Shown here piece by piece: positions 5,583-8,652 of a stretch of 8,652 nt of DNA. The notes beneath the pieces were generated by a model. That model saw only the letters and a list, made by a program, of their open reading frames with translations, was not told where the DNA came from and ran no database searches. The DNA is taken from NCBI GenBank assembly GCA_022865845.1, contig JALHUC010000274.1, positions 1 to 8,652 of the forward strand. The letters are read 5' to 3'. How positions within the stretch are numbered: position 1 is the stretch's first letter; every line of letters begins with the position of its first letter. This stretch comes from a bacterium (GTDB lineage Bacteria; BMS3Abin14). The position numbers were made by a program, and so were the translations under genes.

Positions 5583-6500
5583 TCACCCCGGCACCACGAT
5601 GAGGGCCAGAAGAGCCAGAACCCCGGCCGCTACAAGCAGCTGGGGTACCATGACGAGACGCAGCCGCGCCATGGTGGATTCCACCACCCCGATGAGAACC
5701 GCCAGGGCCAGGATTCCCGCCGGCAGAATGGCTGCGCTGGCCACCGTATGAACGGAGCCTGCCGGCAGCACCACACCCGCCAGAAGTGACGCCATAACCC
5801 AGAGCTTGAGGCACCCCGCGTACTGGATCAGGCCGAGGTCCACCCCACCGTGATCCAGGACCATGACCTCGTGGATCATGGTCAGTTCCAGATGGGTTTC
5901 GGGGTCGTCCACCGGTAAGCGGGCGTTCTCCGCCAGAAGGACAACGAAGAGGGACGAACCGACCAGGAAGTGGACGGGTCTCCCCCCATGAACCTCCGGA
6001 GAGTTTCCCAGGGCGTCCAGGATCCCCGACAGGGAGGTTCGGTGGGTCAGGGCGGCCAGGGCGGTGATCCCCAGGAAAAACGCCACCTCACCCAGGGCCG
6101 AGAACTGGACCTCACGGCTGGCCCCCATCCCCTCGAAGGCCGAACCGGTGTCCAGGGCAGCCAGCACCGTCACGAACCTCATCACGGCGAAGAGATAGAC
6201 GAACAGGACCACATCGCCCTCAAAGGACACCAGCGCGCCCGAGGGACCCAGGGGTGTCAGGGCGAGGGCCGCCAGGACCGAAGCCAGCCCGGCCACCGGA
6301 CCGATACGAAATACCCGGGTGGTTGTGCGGCTGTATACCGCCCCTTTCCTGAGGAGTTTCGCAATATCGGCGTAGGGCTGGAGCAGCGGCTGGCCCCTGC
6401 GACCCCCGAAAAAGGCCTTCGTCCGGTTGATGACGGAAAAAAGAAATGGGCTCATGACCAGGGCCATGAGGACAGGGACGGCGGACCAGGACCTTTCCAT
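5583..6500 (-). CDS. hyfC: HyfC/NuoH-like membrane anchor subunit
   Basis: 305 residues, about eight membrane helices, close to the usual 310-320. NuoH/HyfC hallmarks: INRTKAFFGGRRGQPLLQPY (24-43) followed by ADIAKLLRKG, then DTGSAFEGMGASREV (117-131), the charged cytoplasmic loop LAENARLPVDDPETHLELT (189-207) with Glu191, Asp198/199, Glu201, His203, Glu205, then HEVMVLDHGG (210-219) and ESTMARLRL (274-282). In complex I this subunit forms the base that receives the soluble module and carries the acidic 'E-channel' linking redox change to ion movement; these acids are retained here. The start is ATG 6500, 3 nt after the hyfB-like stop, with GGAGG about 12 nt upstream. Confidence is high; its presence ties the redox arm to the membrane arm even though the large subunit lacks a Ni-Fe centre. 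Confidence 0.93.
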   Translation of the reverse strand: MERSWSAVPVLMALVMSPFLFSVINRTKAFFGGRRGQPLLQPYADIAKLLRKGAVYSRTTTRVFRIGPVAGLASVLAALALTPLGPSGALVSFEGDVVLFVYLFAVMRFVTVLAALDTGSAFEGMGASREVQFSALGEVAFFLGITALAALTHRTSLSGILDALGNSPEVHGGRPVHFLVGSSLFVVLLAENARLPVDDPETHLELTMIHEVMVLDHGGVDLGLIQYAGCLKLWVMASLLAGVVLPAGSVHTVASAAILPAGILALAVLIGVVESTMARLRLVMVPQLLVAAGVLALLALIVVPG

Positions 6501-6503
6501 CAG

Positions 6504-8462
6504 CTACCACAGCCTCCATGTCAGCAAAACCAGAGCGGTCAGGGCGATGTATAGGACGTAGAAATGGGTCTGCCCCTGGTGCAGCCAGCGAAGGAGGCTG
6601 GCGGCCCGCTTCACGCCGGTAAAAACAGGGACGTAGAGCCTCTCCCGGAAAAGATCGTCCGTGTGGGTATGCAGGCTGGCCGATTCGGGCAGCAGGCCAT
6701 CCGGCTCCTTCACAGTCTGTTTCGGGCGCAGGAACATCCGGAACATGTTCACGGTTGGCTGCGCGAAAGAGGATGCCGTGTATTGCATGCGGGCCGTGGG
6801 GGCGAGGTAGCCGCAGCCCCACGTCTCCGAGACCCTGACGATGCGCCCGGCCAGCACCCGATCCCTTAACCAGAAGAGGGCCAGGGTGAGGATGATCAGG
6901 GCCGCCCCAACAGCGGATATTCCCCACAGGGCCGCCACCACCGGTCCGAGCAGACCGGCGCCGGAAGGATCCGGCAGTAGCACTGAAACAGCAGGTTCAA
7001 GCAGGAAGCGGACCCACGGGGCGGCAAGACCCAGCGTGACGCACAACGCTGCGAGGACGACCATGGGCCAGACCATGGCCCGGTTCGATTCCGTAGCCGC
7101 TGCGGCATCGCCGGATCTTGGAAAACCCAGAAATACGATGCCGAAAGCTTTGGTAAAGCACGCTGCCGCCAGGCCTCCGATGAGAGCCAGACTGGATATG
7201 ATCACGGTACCGACCGGCAGCAGGGGCCCGCCGCTCACGACAGCCAGGAACCCGGCGGAGAAGATGAGAAACTCGCTGACGAAACCGTTGAGGGGCGGCA
7301 GTCCGCAGATGGCCGCGGAACCGGTGAGGAAAGCGCTCCCGGTGGCGGGCATGCGCTGGAGGAGTCCGCCCAGGCGGTCGATCTGGTGCGTCCCGGCGGC
7401 GCGGCCCACCGATCCGGCCCCCATGAACAGCAGGCTCTTGAAGATCGCATGGTTGACCACGTGAAAAAGAGCGCCCGAAAAACCGAGCACCGCGATGGGT
7501 GTGCTTCCGTAGACAACACCCAGGATCCCCGCACCCATCCCCAGGGCGATGATCCCGATGTTTTCTACACTGTGGTAGGCCAGGAGCCTCTTGAGGTCGT
7601 GCTGGGCCAGAGCGAACAGCACCCCCAGAACCCCGGACACCGCACCCACCAGCAGTAAGGACCACCCCCACCAGGGAAGCGGCGTACCCAGGAAGGTCAG
7701 GACCCGCAGGATCCCGTAAATGCCGGTTTTGATCATCACTCCGCTCATCACCGCCGAAACATGGGAGGGGGCCGCCGGATGGGCCTCGGGAAGCCAAACG
7801 TGCATGGGAATCAGGCCGGCCTTGGTCCCGAAACCCAGGACCGCAAGGGCGAAGATCACGGAAGCTGTGCCCGCGGCGGGCGCGAACGAATCAAACTCCA
7901 TGCCGCCGCCCGCACTCAGGAACAGGAACATCACCAGCAGAAAGGCGGTCCCGAGGTGCATCGCCACCATGTAGGTCAGGCCCGCCCGGCCCACATCCTC
8001 CCGTTCACGATGAAACATGACCAGGAAAAAGGAGGACAGTGACATCATCTCCCAGGAAACAAGGAACAAAAGACCGTTACGGGCACCGACCGCCAGGAGC
8101 ATGGAAAGGACTAGGAGGTTGTAGAAGAACCAGCTGCCGGAGGCCCGGCGAAAATTCGGCTCCTTCCGGAAGTAGCCTCCCCCGTACACGGCAGCCAGGG
8201 CACGGATAAAGCCGATAGGCACGACAAAGAGGGCCGTTAGCCCGTCCATGCCCAGGTGCAGCGACCCCATGGGAACGCTCCAGGGGAGAACCAGATCCCA
8301 TCCGGCCCCTCCCACAAGGGAGGAAAGGCCTGCGAGGGATGCAAGCCCGGATCCTACCACCGCCAGGGCACACCCCAACCATCTCCACCTGCCTGAAAAC
8401 AGGGGGATGGACAGCGCCGCACCTGCGGCGAGGGCGAGCAAGGATGCCACGTAAAGAAACAT
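6504..8462 (-). CDS. hyfB: HyfB-like large antiporter membrane subunit
   Basis: 652 residues (E. coli HyfB about 672), about 15-16 membrane helices, NuoL/MrpA-related. Key residues in order: Glu138 in LVSWEMMSLSSFFLV (helix 5), Lys214 and His221 in GTKAGLIPMHVWLPEAHPAAP, Lys245 in VMIKTGIYG, Lys291 in HDLKRLLAYHSVEN, His335/His338/Lys342 in HVVNHAIFKSLLF, and Lys438 in CFTKAFG (helix 12). The C-terminal third carries ETWGCGYLAPTARMQYTASS (546-565), typical of HyfB/HycC, then a cytoplasmic stretch and a final helix (about 633-650). All charged residues for ion transport are kept, so an active pump is likely (inference). The start is ATG 8462 with GAGGA 9 nt upstream, overlapping the stop of the PTS gene, which is 12 nt away. 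It is the first membrane subunit of the operon. Confidence 0.93.
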   Translation of the reverse strand: MFLYVASLLALAAGAALSIPLFSGRWRWLGCALAVVGSGLASLAGLSSLVGGAGWDLVLPWSVPMGSLHLGMDGLTALFVVPIGFIRALAAVYGGGYFRKEPNFRRASGSWFFYNLLVLSMLLAVGARNGLLFLVSWEMMSLSSFFLVMFHREREDVGRAGLTYMVAMHLGTAFLLVMFLFLSAGGGMEFDSFAPAAGTASVIFALAVLGFGTKAGLIPMHVWLPEAHPAAPSHVSAVMSGVMIKTGIYGILRVLTFLGTPLPWWGWSLLLVGAVSGVLGVLFALAQHDLKRLLAYHSVENIGIIALGMGAGILGVVYGSTPIAVLGFSGALFHVVNHAIFKSLLFMGAGSVGRAAGTHQIDRLGGLLQRMPATGSAFLTGSAAICGLPPLNGFVSEFLIFSAGFLAVVSGGPLLPVGTVIISSLALIGGLAAACFTKAFGIVFLGFPRSGDAAAATESNRAMVWPMVVLAALCVTLGLAAPWVRFLLEPAVSVLLPDPSGAGLLGPVVAALWGISAVGAALIILTLALFWLRDRVLAGRIVRVSETWGCGYLAPTARMQYTASSFAQPTVNMFRMFLRPKQTVKEPDGLLPESASLHTHTDDLFRERLYVPVFTGVKRAASLLRWLHQGQTHFYVLYIALTALVLLTWRLW

Positions 8463-8471
8463 AAGATGGAT

Positions 8472-8476
8472 TCCTC
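8472..8476 (-). promoter_or_regulatory. Shine-Dalgarno of hyfB overlapping the PTS stop codon
   Basis: GAGGA on the minus strand lies 9 nt before the hyfB-like ATG and shares bases with the TGA stop of the preceding gene (8477-8475). Ribosomes finishing the PTS gene would end on this site, so the two proteins are probably translated in a coupled way. Confidence 0.55.
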
Positions 8477-8652
8477 AGAGGGCCTTGAAAGCGGTGATGA
8501 GTTCGTCGATGCGTTGGGCGGCGGAGAAAATCTCCTCGCGAAGCGGGTGCTTGCTCAGGGTCTTCATGAAACGGTCGTCCCGCAGGGCGTAAGAGATCCT
8601 TGACAGGATGGCGAGGTGCCCCCTGATGGTGGGGCTGGCGATGACAAAGAGG
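8475..8652 (-). CDS. PTS EIIA (fructose/nitrogen type) C-terminal part
   Basis: 58 codons of an open frame enter from the window edge and end with TGA at 8477-8475. The segment begins LFVIASPTIRGHLAILSRIS and continues YALRDDRFMKTLSKHPLREE; it fits the C-terminal region of EIIA domains of the fructose/mannitol/PtsN class (a hydrophobic strand ending in 'a.p', then 'HL.lLs.ls..l.d..f...L'). The phosphorylated histidine lies outside the window, so activity cannot be judged. It could be a free EIIA/PtsN-like protein or the C-terminal domain of a larger fusion such as an antiporter-EIIA protein. Its 12-nt distance from hyfB and the shared Shine-Dalgarno suggest that it belongs to the same operon and may have a regulatory role for the complex (inference). 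Confidence 0.65.
   Translation of the reverse strand, partial: LFVIASPTIRGHLAILSRISYALRDDRFMKTLSKHPLREEIFSAAQRIDELITAFKAL

Larger units (their letters stand above)
1188..8652 (-). other. Ehr/Hyf-like membrane complex operon
   Basis: Seven consecutive minus-strand genes (PTS EIIA 3' end, then hyfB, C, E, F, G-like genes and a ferredoxin-small subunit fusion) have intergenic distances of 12, 3, 3, 4, -4 and 9 nt. Several Shine-Dalgarno sequences overlap the previous stop codon region. That spacing strongly implies a single translationally coupled transcript. No promoter is visible inside the window, so transcription should start upstream of 8652. No clear hairpin plus T-run follows 1188. Confidence 0.85.

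Overview
The window is dominated by one tightly packed minus-strand operon (8652 down to 1188) encoding a membrane-bound, Hyf/Hyc-like complex of the group 4 [NiFe]-hydrogenase / complex I superfamily. A less ordered, visibly lower-GC stretch (1 to about 1187) lies downstream of it. The operon is GC-rich, uses GTG/TTG starts in places and overlaps its genes. That gene set and style fit a deltaproteobacterial (Desulfobacterota/Geobacter-like) or similar anaerobe. The taxonomic guess is low confidence because no rRNA or other marker is present.

Layout in transcription order, all minus strand: the 3' end of a PTS EIIA (fructose/nitrogen type) gene (8652-8475); hyfB-like antiporter subunit (8462-6504); hyfC/nuoH-like membrane anchor (6500-5583); hyfE-like NuoK-domain protein (5579-4938); hyfF-like second antiporter subunit (4933-3455); hyfG/hycE-like NuoC-NuoD fusion 'large subunit' (3458-1962); and a fused 2x[4Fe-4S] ferredoxin plus NuoB-like small subunit (1952-1188). 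Gaps between genes are -4 to 12 nt, so they are very probably one translationally coupled transcript. There is no separate hyfA, hyfD or hyfH gene and no maturation gene in view.

The key observation is that the large subunit lacks all four cysteines that bind the Ni-Fe centre in hydrogenases. The position of CGIC reads AGDT, and the C-terminal DPCxxC position reads DLSYCG. The protein also stops there, with no cleavable C-terminal extension. The iron-sulfur ligands of the small subunit and the charged residues of the ion-pumping subunits are all kept. This matches what are called energy-converting hydrogenase-related (Ehr) complexes: probably an ion-translocating redox machine that takes electrons from ferredoxin or another donor, whose catalytic reaction is not that of a hydrogenase. 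It should not be annotated as hydrogenase 4 or formate hydrogenlyase.

Downstream of the operon, 929-1187 is intergenic and holds a 7-bp tandem repeat (1111-1145), small inverted repeats and a weak candidate promoter. Next come a doubly broken metallo-beta-lactamase-fold lipoprotein gene (928-480; one frameshift plus 3' truncation just after its HxHxDH motif) and the start of a nitroreductase-family gene (487 to the window edge), whose ribosome binding site lies inside the remnant.
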